64,000 nt of DNA from CBDFHC01 sp965247585 (lineage in GTDB: Bacteria; Chloroflexota; Dehalococcoidia; Lucifugimonadales; GCA-2712585). Numbering within the stretch: position 1 is the stretch's first letter; each line of letters begins with the position of its first letter. A program made the translations under genes and the position numbers. Below the pieces are notes generated by a model. It was not told the DNA's origin, made no database searches, and saw only the letters and a program-made list of their open reading frames with translations. Where the stretch lies: positions 1-64,000 of the forward strand of contig CBDFHC010000003.1 in the NCBI GenBank assembly GCA_965247585.1, read 5' to 3'. Positions 52,795-61,007 of this stretch are shown here, one piece after another.

Positions 52795-52802
52795 CGGAGC
52801 AA

Positions 52803-53876
52803 TTGGTCCGGCATTTGTCTATCCTGGACGACGCGGAGGCCTACCCTGCCCTGGACCCCACCGGCCTAGGCGACCGCCTCCACTCCTTCCCGGACCTTTG
52901 CGCCCGCGCCTGGACCCTGGCCTCCAAAATGGCCCTGCCCGGCCACTACAGTAACGCCCGGCGAATCATCATCGCCGGAATGGGCGGCTCCTCCATCGGC
53001 GGTGACCTCCTGGCGGACCTGGCCTCCCTGGAAACCGCGCCGCCCATTCATATCCATCGCGGCTACGACCTTCCTTCCTACGCCGATGAGTCCACCCTCG
53101 TAATCGCCTCCAGCTACTCCGGTAACACCGCGGAGACCCTCTCCGGGTTCCGTCGAGCTTTGGGTAGGCGTTCCATGCTGGTGGCCGTTACCTCCGGTGG
53201 AATCCTTGCCCAGGAGGCAGCAGACGCCGGAGTTCCCGTCCTTCCCATAGACTTCATCGGTGAACCCCGTTGCGCCCTCGGCTACTCCTTACTGGGGCCC
53301 CTGGGCGTACTGGTGCGCCTGGGCTTTCTCTCAGACAAACAGCCAGACTTGGAAGACGCGCTGGAAGCCCTGACAGCCCAGATTGAACAAAGCTTAGGCC
53401 GTAAAGTGCCCTTGGCCTCCAACCCGGCCAAGAGCCTGGCCACAGCCCTGGAAGGCCGGCTCCCCGTCATATATGGAGGCGGATACTTCCAGGCCGTGGC
53501 CCGCCGATGGAAGACTCAGCTCAACGAAAACGCCAAGGTCTGGGCCCAGTGGGAGGTCTTGCCCGAGGCCCACCATAACGCCGTGTCGGGTCTCAAGCTA
53601 CCCGCCGCCATGCGGGACTTAGCCGCCGTCGTGCTCCTGCGCCCCGAGCCCCTACACCCCAGCGTCGCTTGGCGCTTCAAGGTCACCGAGGAGCTGTTGG
53701 AATCCGTCGGCATCTCCTACCATGCAGTGGAAGGCCAGGGCGATAGCCCCCTGAGCCAACTCCTCTCCACCGTCCTGCTTGGCGACTTCGTCAGCTACTA
53801 CCTGGCGCTGCTCCAGGGAGTAGACCCCTCTCCCGTGGCCGACATAGACTTCATCAAGCAGCGCCTCTCCACCTGA
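52803..53876 (+). CDS. Bifunctional phosphoglucose/phosphomannose isomerase
   Basis: The 357 residues match the PGI/PMI family: RIIIAGMGGSSIGGDLLADL, ASSYSGNTAETLSGFRRAL, VTSGGILAQEA and a NENAKVWAQWEVLPEAHHNA stretch with catalytic Glu and His. It interconverts fructose-6-P with glucose-6-P and mannose-6-P, adjoining the hexomutase gene by eight bases. TTG 52803 with GGAG just upstream is the apparent start. Confidence 0.9.
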   Translation: MVRHLSILDDAEAYPALDPTGLGDRLHSFPDLCARAWTLASKMALPGHYSNARRIIIAGMGGSSIGGDLLADLASLETAPPIHIHRGYDLPSYADESTLVIASSYSGNTAETLSGFRRALGRRSMLVAVTSGGILAQEAADAGVPVLPIDFIGEPRCALGYSLLGPLGVLVRLGFLSDKQPDLEDALEALTAQIEQSLGRKVPLASNPAKSLATALEGRLPVIYGGGYFQAVARRWKTQLNENAKVWAQWEVLPEAHHNAVSGLKLPAAMRDLAAVVLLRPEPLHPSVAWRFKVTEELLESVGISYHAVEGQGDSPLSQLLSTVLLGDFVSYYLALLQGVDPSPVADIDFIKQRLST

Positions 53877-53929
53877 CCCACATTCCAAAGGCCCAGCGCG
53901 CGCTTCCCAAATAGACCAACCCAGCCTCC

Positions 53930-54085
53930 CATTCCAACCCGCTCGTCCTAATGGGCTGTAAGGTTTTGACTTCTTACCCGCTGCCGGCGTCAGTTTGCCG
54001 CACGTTAAGCGTCCGCACGAATCATGTCATTCTCAGTCCGCCCGTGAGGATCGAAGAATCTGGGTGCGGGGGAGAGCACATCCAC
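53930..54085 (+). repeat. Intergenic repeats R3 (53930-53972) and R2 copy e (54021-54085)
   Basis: R3 reads CATTCCAACCCGCTCGTCCT, and after 40 or so unrelated bases R2 reads CATTCTCAGTCCGCCCGTGA, GGATCGAAGAATCTGGGTGC and GGGGGAGAGCACATCC. Together with R1 copy g they fill the 53877-54515 gap, where no gene is seen. Confidence 0.85.
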
Positions 54086-54228
54086 CCTTGGCGGCCACAT
54101 CCATCACCAACCCGCCATTCGCATCGCCTCGCCACACCGATCTCAATTGCCATGATCGCCTGCCTCAAAATAGCCCGGTCAAGCCTTTGAAAAACCGCCA
54201 CCAGCGCACAATCAACACCATCCACACA

Positions 54229-54340
54229 AGAGAGCGCAGGGAACCCGGGTTCCCTGCCGGGATTCTTAAGGTGTCCCCCAGAAATAAACCCTTAAAAACC
54301 TTACTGGGCGGGACGGCGGGCACCACCAACCTTCGATACG
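54229..54340 (+). repeat. Intergenic repeat R1, copy g
   Basis: The first hairpin is a perfect palindrome, GCAGGGAACCC with GGGTTCCCTGC, unlike the stem sequences in other copies. It is followed by GATTCTTAAGGTGTCCCCCA (second hairpin weakened), a CCCTTAAAAACCTTACTGGG spacer and GGGCACCACCAACCTTCGAT. Here R1 follows R2 rather than preceding it. Confidence 0.85.
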
Positions 54341-54515
54341 CCGTCCTTAGTAGTGCCCAACCTCCGCCCTGGCTAATCAGCGCCGAGATTCTCCATCGGG
54401 CGGGACGGTGGATGAGCACTGCCCCATGATGTTCAGCCTGTCATGGCGACCATGCCCATCGCCACAACCGATATTCCTGCGGAAACAGTCTTGGGTCATA
54501 TTCATTCCGCTCCAC

Positions 54516-54548
54516 AAAATAGAAACAGGCCCGCCAATGGCGGGCCTG
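54516..54548 (-). terminator. Rho-independent terminator of the ribosomal protein run
   Basis: On the minus strand after rpsI a 10-bp stem (CAGGCCCGCC with GGCGGGCCTG) and three-base loop are followed by TTTCTATTTT. It ends the long minus-strand ribosomal run. Confidence 0.88.
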
Positions 54549-54592
54549 AGAAAGGGGTCTTCTGGAGGGGAAGCCCCCATGCTAATAAACCT

Positions 54593-55003
54593 TTACCGCT
54601 TCGTGTACTGCGGCGCCCGGCGCGCCCGCTTCAGCCCGTACTTCTTGCTCTCTTTTATCCGTGCGTCCCGGGTCAGCAGCCCCTTGGCCCTCAGCGGCTT
54701 CCTCATGCTCTCGTCAAACACCACCAGCGCCCTTGAGATTCCGTGGCGTATCGCCTCAGATTGGGAGCTGATACCCCCTCCACGGACCCGGGCCACAACG
54801 TGAAATCGTCCCGCGCTACCGGTGACCTCCAGTGGTTGCTTAATCGTGTTCTGCCATATAAACCAGGGAAACGCCTCCTCCACTGACTTATCGTTTACCC
54901 GAATGCTGCCCCCCTGTCCCAGGTACAGCCTCACCCTGGCAATCGAAGTCTTTCGCTTCCCCGTTCCGTAGTAATACTCCTGGTCTGCGTTTTCCTGCGC
55001 CAA
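54593..55003 (-). CDS. rpsI: 30S ribosomal protein S9
   Basis: The 136 residues begin with a short extension and then YYGTGKRKTSIARVRLYLG; ARVRGGGISSQSEAIRHGIS and the C-terminal YGLKRARRAPQYTKR are diagnostic. It is last in the run, 8 bases after rplM. Confidence 0.97.
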   Translation of the reverse strand: MAQENADQEYYYGTGKRKTSIARVRLYLGQGGSIRVNDKSVEEAFPWFIWQNTIKQPLEVTGSAGRFHVVARVRGGGISSQSEAIRHGISRALVVFDESMRKPLRAKGLLTRDARIKESKKYGLKRARRAPQYTKR

Positions 55004-55011
55004 TAGAACCG

Positions 55012-55455
55012 CTACCTCTCTTCTGTCATCTGCGACGTTTGACCCTCGTGCGGATGCACATCCCCGGAGTACACCCGCAGCCGCCCCAACATCAGTTTCC
55101 CAAGCTTGGTAGCTGGCAGCATCCCTTTGACCGCCAGCTTCAGCACCCGGTCCGGATGGTCCTTCATCATATCCCGCAGCGACATCGTTTTCAGGTTTCC
55201 CGTGTATCCGCTGTGCCGGTAATACGTCTTCTGGGTTAGCTTCCGCCCTGTCACCCTCACCTTATCAACGTTCAAAACTATTACATGGTCTCCGCTCAAC
55301 ACGTGAGGCGTGTAGGTCGGCTTGTCCTTACCTTGCAGCGTCCTCGCTATGCTGACTGCCAGCCTACCCAACACCTCCCCGGTGGCGTCAATTACCTGCC
55401 ATGACGACGTTGCGTCTGCCGTCTTCGTCAGATATGTCTTGGGACGTTTCATCAA
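55012..55455 (-). CDS. rplM: 50S ribosomal protein L13
   Basis: The 147 residues show WQVIDATGEVLGRLAVSIA, DHVIVLNVDKVRVTGRKLTQ and YRHSGYTGNLKTMSLRDMM. The rplM-rpsI pair follows truA directly, a common Gram-positive and Chloroflexota order. Confidence 0.97.
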   Translation of the reverse strand: MMKRPKTYLTKTADATSSWQVIDATGEVLGRLAVSIARTLQGKDKPTYTPHVLSGDHVIVLNVDKVRVTGRKLTQKTYYRHSGYTGNLKTMSLRDMMKDHPDRVLKLAVKGMLPATKLGKLMLGRLRVYSGDVHPHEGQTSQMTEER

Positions 55456-55456
55456 A

Positions 55457-56245
55457 TTAGCTCTTTCCGAACGGAGACTCCTCGTAATCTACCCGCTCAA
55501 GACACAAGCCCCTGGCGGGCAGCCTGGCGAAGTTTCTCTCGCCTATTATACTACCTTCCAACATTTCCTTTACCGTCGAAACCGGCGCCGACCCCTTACC
55601 CACCTCCACCAGCACTCCTCCGGTCCTCAATATCTGGTGCGGCAGGAAAGCATTCGCCTTCGCCTCGAACCGCACCATCTCTCCCTCTCTCCATACATTC
55701 CAGCTAATCACCCGCCGGACCGCCGACTTTTCTGGCGGTAGCGGTGAGCAAAACGCGGAAAAGTTGTGCACCCCAACCAGCGCCGCCGAGGCCTGACCCA
55801 TCGCCTTCTCGTTCAACATCTGCCGAATCCATGCGCTGCTCCCTTGCAGCAACGGTGACCGCGTCTCCCGGTTCAAAATGCTGTACCGGTAGGTGCGAGA
55901 CCTTGCGTCCCTCCGAGAGTGGAACACCTCGGGCACCCTCACTGCCTGCTGCACCTTGATATCCCACGGCAGATGGTAGTTCAGCGCCCTGGTCCAAACC
56001 TCCTCCGGAAAATCAGCCCTGGTCAGAAAATCCACCACCTGGCCCTTGGCATGCACCCCCGTATCCGTCCGGCTGGCGCCCCTCACCCTCACCCTCACCC
56101 TCTCCCCTGACAACTTGCCTATAGCCGTTTCCAGCTCATCCTGGATAGTGGGCACGCCCTTCTGTGATTGGAACCCGTTATAGTTCCCGCCGTCGTACTC
56201 CAAAATAAGGGCCAGCCTTCCGACTGACCTCTCCTCTTGCGCCAT
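55457..56245 (-). CDS. truA: tRNA pseudouridine synthase A
   Basis: The 262 residues contain the catalytic Asp motif RGASRTDTGVHAKGQV, LALILEYDGGNYNGFQSQ and FLPHQILRTGGVLVEVGKG. It modifies U38-40 in tRNA anticodon stems. Stop and rplM start are one base apart. Confidence 0.95.
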   Translation of the reverse strand: MAQEERSVGRLALILEYDGGNYNGFQSQKGVPTIQDELETAIGKLSGERVRVRVRGASRTDTGVHAKGQVVDFLTRADFPEEVWTRALNYHLPWDIKVQQAVRVPEVFHSRRDARSRTYRYSILNRETRSPLLQGSSAWIRQMLNEKAMGQASAALVGVHNFSAFCSPLPPEKSAVRRVISWNVWREGEMVRFEAKANAFLPHQILRTGGVLVEVGKGSAPVSTVKEMLEGSIIGERNFARLPARGLCLERVDYEESPFGKS

Positions 56246-56258
56246 CTCTCCTGGCCTA

Positions 56259-56609
56259 CTACACCAGTTCTAGCTGGGCTTGGGGAGCTGCGTCTCCTTT
56301 CCTGGGAGGCAGCTTGATCATCCGGGTGTATCCCCCGGCCCGGTCCGCGTACCTCTCGGCCAGGCTGTCAAACACCTTCTCAACAACCTTGCTGTTGGGA
56401 ATAGCCGCCAGCGCTAGCCGCCTATGGTGCAGCGTACCCTTCTTCCCGTGCGTAATCATCTTCTCCGCCACGCACCGCGCCTCTTTCGCCTTGGCCTCCG
56501 TGGTTACAATCCGTTCGTGGAGCAGCAGCTCCGCCGCCAACGAGCGCAACAGCGCCATCCGTTGGCCCGTCGGCCTGCTCAGCTTTCTTCCAGCTACCTT
56601 ATGCCTCAT
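56259..56609 (-). CDS. rplQ: 50S ribosomal protein L17
   Basis: The 116 residues start MRHKVAGRKLSRPTGQRMA and include LLLHERIVTTEAKAKEAR and GGYTRMIKLPPRKGDAAP. ATG 56609 lies inside the end of rpoA (11-base overlap); the longer frame upstream is the rpoA shadow. Confidence 0.95.
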   Translation of the reverse strand: MRHKVAGRKLSRPTGQRMALLRSLAAELLLHERIVTTEAKAKEARCVAEKMITHGKKGTLHHRRLALAAIPNSKVVEKVFDSLAERYADRAGGYTRMIKLPPRKGDAAPQAQLELV

Positions 56610-57657
56610 TAGATACCTGTTCTTCCTCTGCCGGCCCAGACTCTCCCTCCGCCTCTTCGCCCTTTGACTCCTCCGCGTCCGGCAGCGGTTCATCCCGCGT
56701 GTAGCCCAACGCTTCCAGCCTCTCATACAGCTCGCTAAGGGACTTCACCCCAAAGTTCCTGATCTTGAACAGCTCGTCGTTCGTCATCTCCAGCACCTCG
56801 CCCACCTTGCGAAGGTGCGCCCTCTTCAGCGAGTTTAGCGTCCTTGGGGACAACTCCAGCCTCTCTATCGGCGTCTGGTAGATATCCGGCGGAATTAACC
56901 GGGCCGTTCGCGCGCCCTCTCCCCCCGGTTCTCCGTCCTTACCCAGCCCGTTGAAAAGGAAGAAATGGCTCACCAGAATCTCTGATGCGGACTTTAATGC
57001 CTCTGACGGCGTCACCGTCCCATCCGTCCACACCTCCAACACCAGCCGCTCGTAGTCAGTCACCTGCCCCACCCTGGTCTTCACAACCGAGTAATTGACC
57101 TTCCGCACCGGGTTGTAGATGGCGTCCAGCGGCAGCACTCCCCGCGGCAGCCCATCTCCCTGCGTAGCGGGAACGTACCCCTTCCCCGGCTCTACGTTCA
57201 TCTCCACTGACAACTCACCGTCGGCTGAATCCATCGTAGCCAGGTGCTGCTCCGGGTTCACAATTTCAAAATCGGAAGACGCCGCTATATCCCCTGCGCA
57301 CACCATCCCTTGCCCGGACACCTCCAGCCTCATCTTTCCCGGCCGGCCGGTCACCGGCCTGATGCGCACCTGTCTGATGTTATACAACAGCTCCATTACC
57401 TCCTCTTTGACGTGAGGAATGGAGGAGTATTCGTGCAGCGCTCCCTCTATCTTCACCCAGGTCACTGACGCCCCGGATATTGAACTCAGCAGTATCCGCC
57501 GCATCGGATTCCCTAGCGTGATCCCATAGCCCCGCTCTAACGGTTCAATATAGAACCTTCCATACGTATCTGTAGTCTCAACTACCTCGATACCTGGCGT
57601 TATCGGCCGTTCTTCCGCTGCCGGTGGGTCCCCGGCAAAACTGGTTATCTCTAACAT
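56599..57657 (-). CDS. rpoA: RNA polymerase alpha subunit
   Basis: The 352 residues show the N-terminal assembly domain (YGRFYIEPLERGYGITLGNP, MRRILLSSISGASVTWVKI) and the C-terminal DNA-binding domain (LELSPRTLNSLKRAHLRKVG, IRNFGVKSLSELYERL), then an acidic Glu-rich tail. ATG 57657 gives the usual start; upstream frame is not protein-like. Confidence 0.97.
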   Translation of the reverse strand: MLEITSFAGDPPAAEERPITPGIEVVETTDTYGRFYIEPLERGYGITLGNPMRRILLSSISGASVTWVKIEGALHEYSSIPHVKEEVMELLYNIRQVRIRPVTGRPGKMRLEVSGQGMVCAGDIAASSDFEIVNPEQHLATMDSADGELSVEMNVEPGKGYVPATQGDGLPRGVLPLDAIYNPVRKVNYSVVKTRVGQVTDYERLVLEVWTDGTVTPSEALKSASEILVSHFFLFNGLGKDGEPGGEGARTARLIPPDIYQTPIERLELSPRTLNSLKRAHLRKVGEVLEMTNDELFKIRNFGVKSLSELYERLEALGYTRDEPLPDAEESKGEEAEGESGPAEEEQVSNEA

Positions 57658-57665
57658 CCTGGTTA

Positions 57666-58292
57666 TTACCTCGAGTAAAACTCGACAATTAGACGGGTAT
57701 CTATCGTCGTTTCCAGCTCCGTCGCGTCTGGTATCCTCACCACATTGCCCTTCATGTTCGCCACGTCCAGCTCCAGCCACTCCGGCACCGGGCGCTTCGG
57801 GAGATCAGAGCTCATTATCTTGGCGTACTCACTCTCCTTGTGGGATTCCTTCCAGGCTATCACCTGTCCTGGCCGCACGCTAAATGACGGAATGTTCGTC
57901 TTTTTGCCGTCAACTTCAATGTGTCCGTGGAGCACAACCTGCCGCGACTGACGCCGCGAGTCGCCGAATCCCAGCCGGTACACCACGTTATCCAGCCTGG
58001 TTTCTAGCTGCTGCATCAAGTACTGGCCTGTCGGCACTGGCTGGCCGAACGCCTCCTGCACATATTTCCGAAGCTGCGTCTCCATGATTCCGTAGCTAAA
58101 TCGCGCCTTCTGCTTCTCACGGAGCTGCACCCCATGGTCTGACACCCTGCGGCGTCTAAGGCTCCGGTTCCCCGGCGGCGTCCGCCTTCGGTCCACCGCG
58201 CACTTCGGCGTGTAACACCGCTCGCCCTTCAGAAACAGCTTGTCCCCCACCCTGCGGCATAGCCTGCAAGCTGGGCCTATATATCTTGCCAA
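57666..58292 (-). CDS. rpsD: 30S ribosomal protein S4
   Basis: The 208 residues begin ARYIGPACRLCRRVGDKLFL, with a zinc-type Cys set (CRLC, RCYTPKC), and include LETRLDNVVYRLGFGDSRRQ and RQVVLHGHIEVDGKKTNIPS. The apparent start is TTG 58292, with GGAG in the preceding bases. Confidence 0.96.
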   Translation of the reverse strand: MARYIGPACRLCRRVGDKLFLKGERCYTPKCAVDRRRTPPGNRSLRRRRVSDHGVQLREKQKARFSYGIMETQLRKYVQEAFGQPVPTGQYLMQQLETRLDNVVYRLGFGDSRRQSRQVVLHGHIEVDGKKTNIPSFSVRPGQVIAWKESHKESEYAKIMSSDLPKRPVPEWLELDVANMKGNVVRIPDATELETTIDTRLIVEFYSR

Positions 58293-58304
58293 CTGGTTAG
58301 CTCC

Positions 58305-58688
58305 TCAAACCCTTCTTCGTTTTGGCGGCCTGCATCCATTGTGCGGAATCGGCGTCATGTCGCGTATGCTCGTTATCACCAGCCCGGTCGACTGCAAAGA
58401 CCGGATGGCCGCTTCTCTGCCTGGACCCGGCCCTCGGATGATCACATCCACCTGCCTCAGCCCTTGGTCCAACCCACGCCGCGCCGCTGCCTCCCCGGCC
58501 CTCTGCGCCGCGAAGGCCGTCCCTTTTCGTGAGCCTTTGAATCCGCTCGTCCCCGCGCTGGACCAGGCTATGACATTCCCTTGAACATCCGTCAGCGTTA
58601 CCAGCGTGTTGTTAAACGTCGCAAAGATATACCCCCGGCCGTTGGGGAACACCCTCTTTTCTCGTTTTCGGCTTCTCTGTCTCGCCAT
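58305..58688 (-). CDS. rpsK: 30S ribosomal protein S11
   Basis: The 127 residues show GYIFATFNNTLVTLTDVQGN, SAGTSGFKGSRKGTAFAAQ and the C-terminal DMTPIPHNGCRPPKRRRV. Standard alpha-operon position between rpsM and rpsD. Confidence 0.97.
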   Translation of the reverse strand: MARQRSRKREKRVFPNGRGYIFATFNNTLVTLTDVQGNVIAWSSAGTSGFKGSRKGTAFAAQRAGEAAARRGLDQGLRQVDVIIRGPGPGREAAIRSLQSTGLVITSIRDMTPIPHNGCRPPKRRRV

Positions 58689-58702
58689 CCTTTGGCTTCC
58701 CT

Positions 58703-59095
58703 CTACTTCTTCATTCCAGTTCGCCGGCCCCGGCCGGCCACCGTCTTTCGCGGACCCTTCCGCGTTCGTGCATTCGTCCGCGTCCTCTGTCCCCTTACCG
58801 GCAGCCCACGGCGGTGCCTCAACCCTCTATACGAGCCTATGTCTATCAACCGCCGTATATCCCCACCCACATCCCGCCTCAGGTCGCCCTCTACCATGTG
58901 CTCTTTATCCACCAGCTCCCTGATTCGATTTATCTGCTCTTCAGACAGCTCTCTAATCTTTGGCGTCGGGTCCTCGTCTATTCCCACCTTCTCAAGTATC
59001 TTGACCGCGTTAAACAGCCCAATGCCGTATATCCGGGTCAGCGCCACATTCGCCCTCTTCCCATCTGGCACGTCTACTCCAGCTATGCGGACCAT
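58703..59095 (-). CDS. rpsM: 30S ribosomal protein S13
   Basis: The 130 residues begin MVRIAGVDVPDGKRANVALT and contain RIYGIGLFNAVKILEKVGI, GSYRGLRHRRGLPVRGQRT and NARTRKGPRKTVAGRG. ATG 59095 is the conserved start. Confidence 0.97.
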   Translation of the reverse strand: MVRIAGVDVPDGKRANVALTRIYGIGLFNAVKILEKVGIDEDPTPKIRELSEEQINRIRELVDKEHMVEGDLRRDVGGDIRRLIDIGSYRGLRHRRGLPVRGQRTRTNARTRKGPRKTVAGRGRRTGMKK

Positions 59096-59107
59096 AGATC
59101 GCCTCCT

Positions 59108-59220
59108 TAGCCCTGTCTCTGCACGTGCCTGGGGTTGGAACATATAACCCGCAACACGCCCTTACGCTTGATTATCCGGCACTTATCGCACCTGGCCTTA
59201 ACGGACGCTCCTACCTTCAC
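59108..59220 (-). pseudogene. rpmJ: 50S ribosomal protein L36, frameshifted by one base
   Basis: From GTG 59220 the frame reads MKVGASVKARCDKCRIIKRK, then needs one extra base (around 59160/59161) to continue as GVLRVICSNPRHVQRQG and stop at TAA 59108-59110. Both halves are clear L36 with the zinc set CDKC, CSNPRH, and position between infA and rpsM is correct. A lost G in the sequence at AAGGCG is the simplest explanation, so a sequencing or assembly error is as likely as a real mutation. Confidence 0.85.
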
Positions 59221-59228
59221 TGCAATCC

Positions 59229-59447
59229 CTACTTGAACCGGTACGTTATTCGGCCCTGGGTCAGGTCATACGGTGAAAGCTCCACCAGCACCCGGTCGCC
59301 ATTCAGCACTCGGATAAAGTGGAGCCGGATCTTGCCCGAAACGTGGGCCAACACCTTATGCTGATTCGGAAGCTCCACCCGAAACATGCCGTTCGGCAGC
59401 GCCTCGGTTACAACCCCTTCTACCTCTATTCCTTGCTTTTTCGCCAT
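59229..59447 (-). CDS. infA: Translation initiation factor IF-1
   Basis: The 72-residue S1-fold protein reads MAKKQGIEVEGVVTEALPNG, then MFRVELPNQHKVLAHVSGKI, and ends LSPYDLTQGRITYRFK. Usual spc/alpha junction position. Confidence 0.97.
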   Translation of the reverse strand: MAKKQGIEVEGVVTEALPNGMFRVELPNQHKVLAHVSGKIRLHFIRVLNGDRVLVELSPYDLTQGRITYRFK

Positions 59448-59457
59448 ATCTCGCCTG

Positions 59458-60264
59458 CTACCTTTCCCGCGTTAGAACCTCCGGGTTCCCATCCGTAATC
59501 ACAATTGTATGCTCAAAGTGGGATGAAAGGCTACCATCCGCCGTAACCACCGTCCACTGATCTTCCAGCAGCTTCGTTTTCCATCCCCCAACATTCACCA
59601 TCGGCTCTATCGCTATCGCCATCCCGGGCCTCAGCTGTGGCCCCATCCCCGCCGGGCCGTAATTCGGCACCTGCGGGTCCTCGTGGAGGAACCTTCCCAC
59701 CCCATGCCCCACGTACTCCCTGACTCCACTGAACCGCTTTGACTTCACATACTCTTCAACCGCGGCCCCCACATCCCCAGTACGTGCACCCATTACCGCT
59801 GCCTTTATCCCCTCTTCCAGGGATTGCCGCGTAACATCTATCAACTCCCGCGCCTTTTCAGAAATCTCCCCCACCGGCACCGTCACTGCTGCGTCGCCAA
59901 TTAGCCCATCCACCGTAGCCCCTACGTCCACCTTCAACAAATCACCCACCTCCAGCACCCTCTCCCCGGGTATCCCGTGGACAATCTCCTCGTTTACTGA
60001 CGTGCAAATAGACGCCGGAAACCCCCTGTAACCCTTAAACGTCGGCGTCCCACCTAGCCTTCTTATCTCTCCCTCCGCCAACTCGTCCAACTCCCGGGTA
60101 GTAACACCGGGACGCACCGCCGCCTTCAGCGCGGTAATCGTCGCCGCCACCACCGCTCCCGCCCTGCGCATCGCCTCAATCTCCTCGCGCGACTTGATGG
60201 TGATTCCGCCACTGTAGCCCGAAGGCGAGTTGGACGCCGTCATAATCTTTGGTGTTTGTTTCAT
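59458..60264 (-). CDS. map: Methionine aminopeptidase, type I
   Basis: The 268 residues show IKSREEIEAMRRAGAVVAAT, FPASICTSVNEEIVHGIPGE, the metal Asp in KVDVGATVDGLIGDAAVTV, GHGVGRFLHEDPQVPNYG and AIEPMVNVGG. It removes the initiator Met. The first 20 or so residues are an extension and an inner start is possible. Confidence 0.95.
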   Translation of the reverse strand: MKQTPKIMTASNSPSGYSGGITIKSREEIEAMRRAGAVVAATITALKAAVRPGVTTRELDELAEGEIRRLGGTPTFKGYRGFPASICTSVNEEIVHGIPGERVLEVGDLLKVDVGATVDGLIGDAAVTVPVGEISEKARELIDVTRQSLEEGIKAAVMGARTGDVGAAVEEYVKSKRFSGVREYVGHGVGRFLHEDPQVPNYGPAGMGPQLRPGMAIAIEPMVNVGGWKTKLLEDQWTVVTADGSLSSHFEHTIVITDGNPEVLTRER

Positions 60265-60317
60265 ACAGTTATTATATTACGCTAGTTCCCGCGCCTTTTG
60301 TACCTTTCGCTGCATTC

Positions 60318-61007
60318 TCACGCGGCCGCGGTCCTCTCAACGCCCGAATTTTTTAAAGTGTCCAGCAGCCGCCGGTTCACCTCTTCCACGCTGCCGGTGC
60401 CAACCACCTCTCGCAGCTTACCCTGCTGCTGGTAGTAATTCCGCAACGCGCTGGTCTCCAACTCGTACACCTCGAGCCTCTTGTGCACCGGCTCCGGCCG
60501 GTCGTCCTCCCTCTGGTACAACTCCCCCCCACACAGGTCGCACCTGCCCGGAGCTTTTGGCGGCGACGAGTTCAAGTGATACGGCGTCTGACACTCGCGG
60601 CACACCCTTCTCCCCTCCATTCGCCTCACCAGCTCCTCTCGAGGCGCCGTCACCAGGACCGCCACGTCAATGTAGATTCCCCGTCCCCTCAACGCCTCAT
60701 CCACCTTCTCCGCCTGGTTCAAATTCCGGGGGAACCCGTCCAGTATAACCCCTTCGCTGGCGTCCACCCCCAGCACCTCCTCCAACGCCATTACAATCGT
60801 CAGCTCATCGGGCACCAGAAGTCCCTGGGACGTATACGCCTTCGCCTTTTTCCCCAGCTCCGTCCCCTGATTGATATGCCGGCGGAACATATCGCCTGAT
60901 GCTACATGCTTAAGTCCCAGCTCCTTCGCCATAAGCTTCGCCTGAGTGCCCTTCCCGGCGCCCGGCGGTCCCAGCATCACAATGTAATTCACAACTCGGC
61001 TCGTCAA
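60318..61007 (-). CDS. adk: Adenylate kinase
   Basis: The 229 residues show the P-loop MLGPPGAGKGTQAKLMAKEL, ASGDMFRRHI, GVILDGFPRNLNQAE and a zinc LID (CREC, CDLC) with long-type lid. It overlaps secY by four bases if started at TTG 61007; GTG 60992 is an alternative start. 53 bases separate it from map. Confidence 0.95.
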   Translation of the reverse strand: MTSRVVNYIVMLGPPGAGKGTQAKLMAKELGLKHVASGDMFRRHINQGTELGKKAKAYTSQGLLVPDELTIVMALEEVLGVDASEGVILDGFPRNLNQAEKVDEALRGRGIYIDVAVLVTAPREELVRRMEGRRVCRECQTPYHLNSSPPKAPGRCDLCGGELYQREDDRPEPVHKRLEVYELETSALRNYYQQQGKLREVVGTGSVEEVNRRLLDTLKNSGVERTAAA

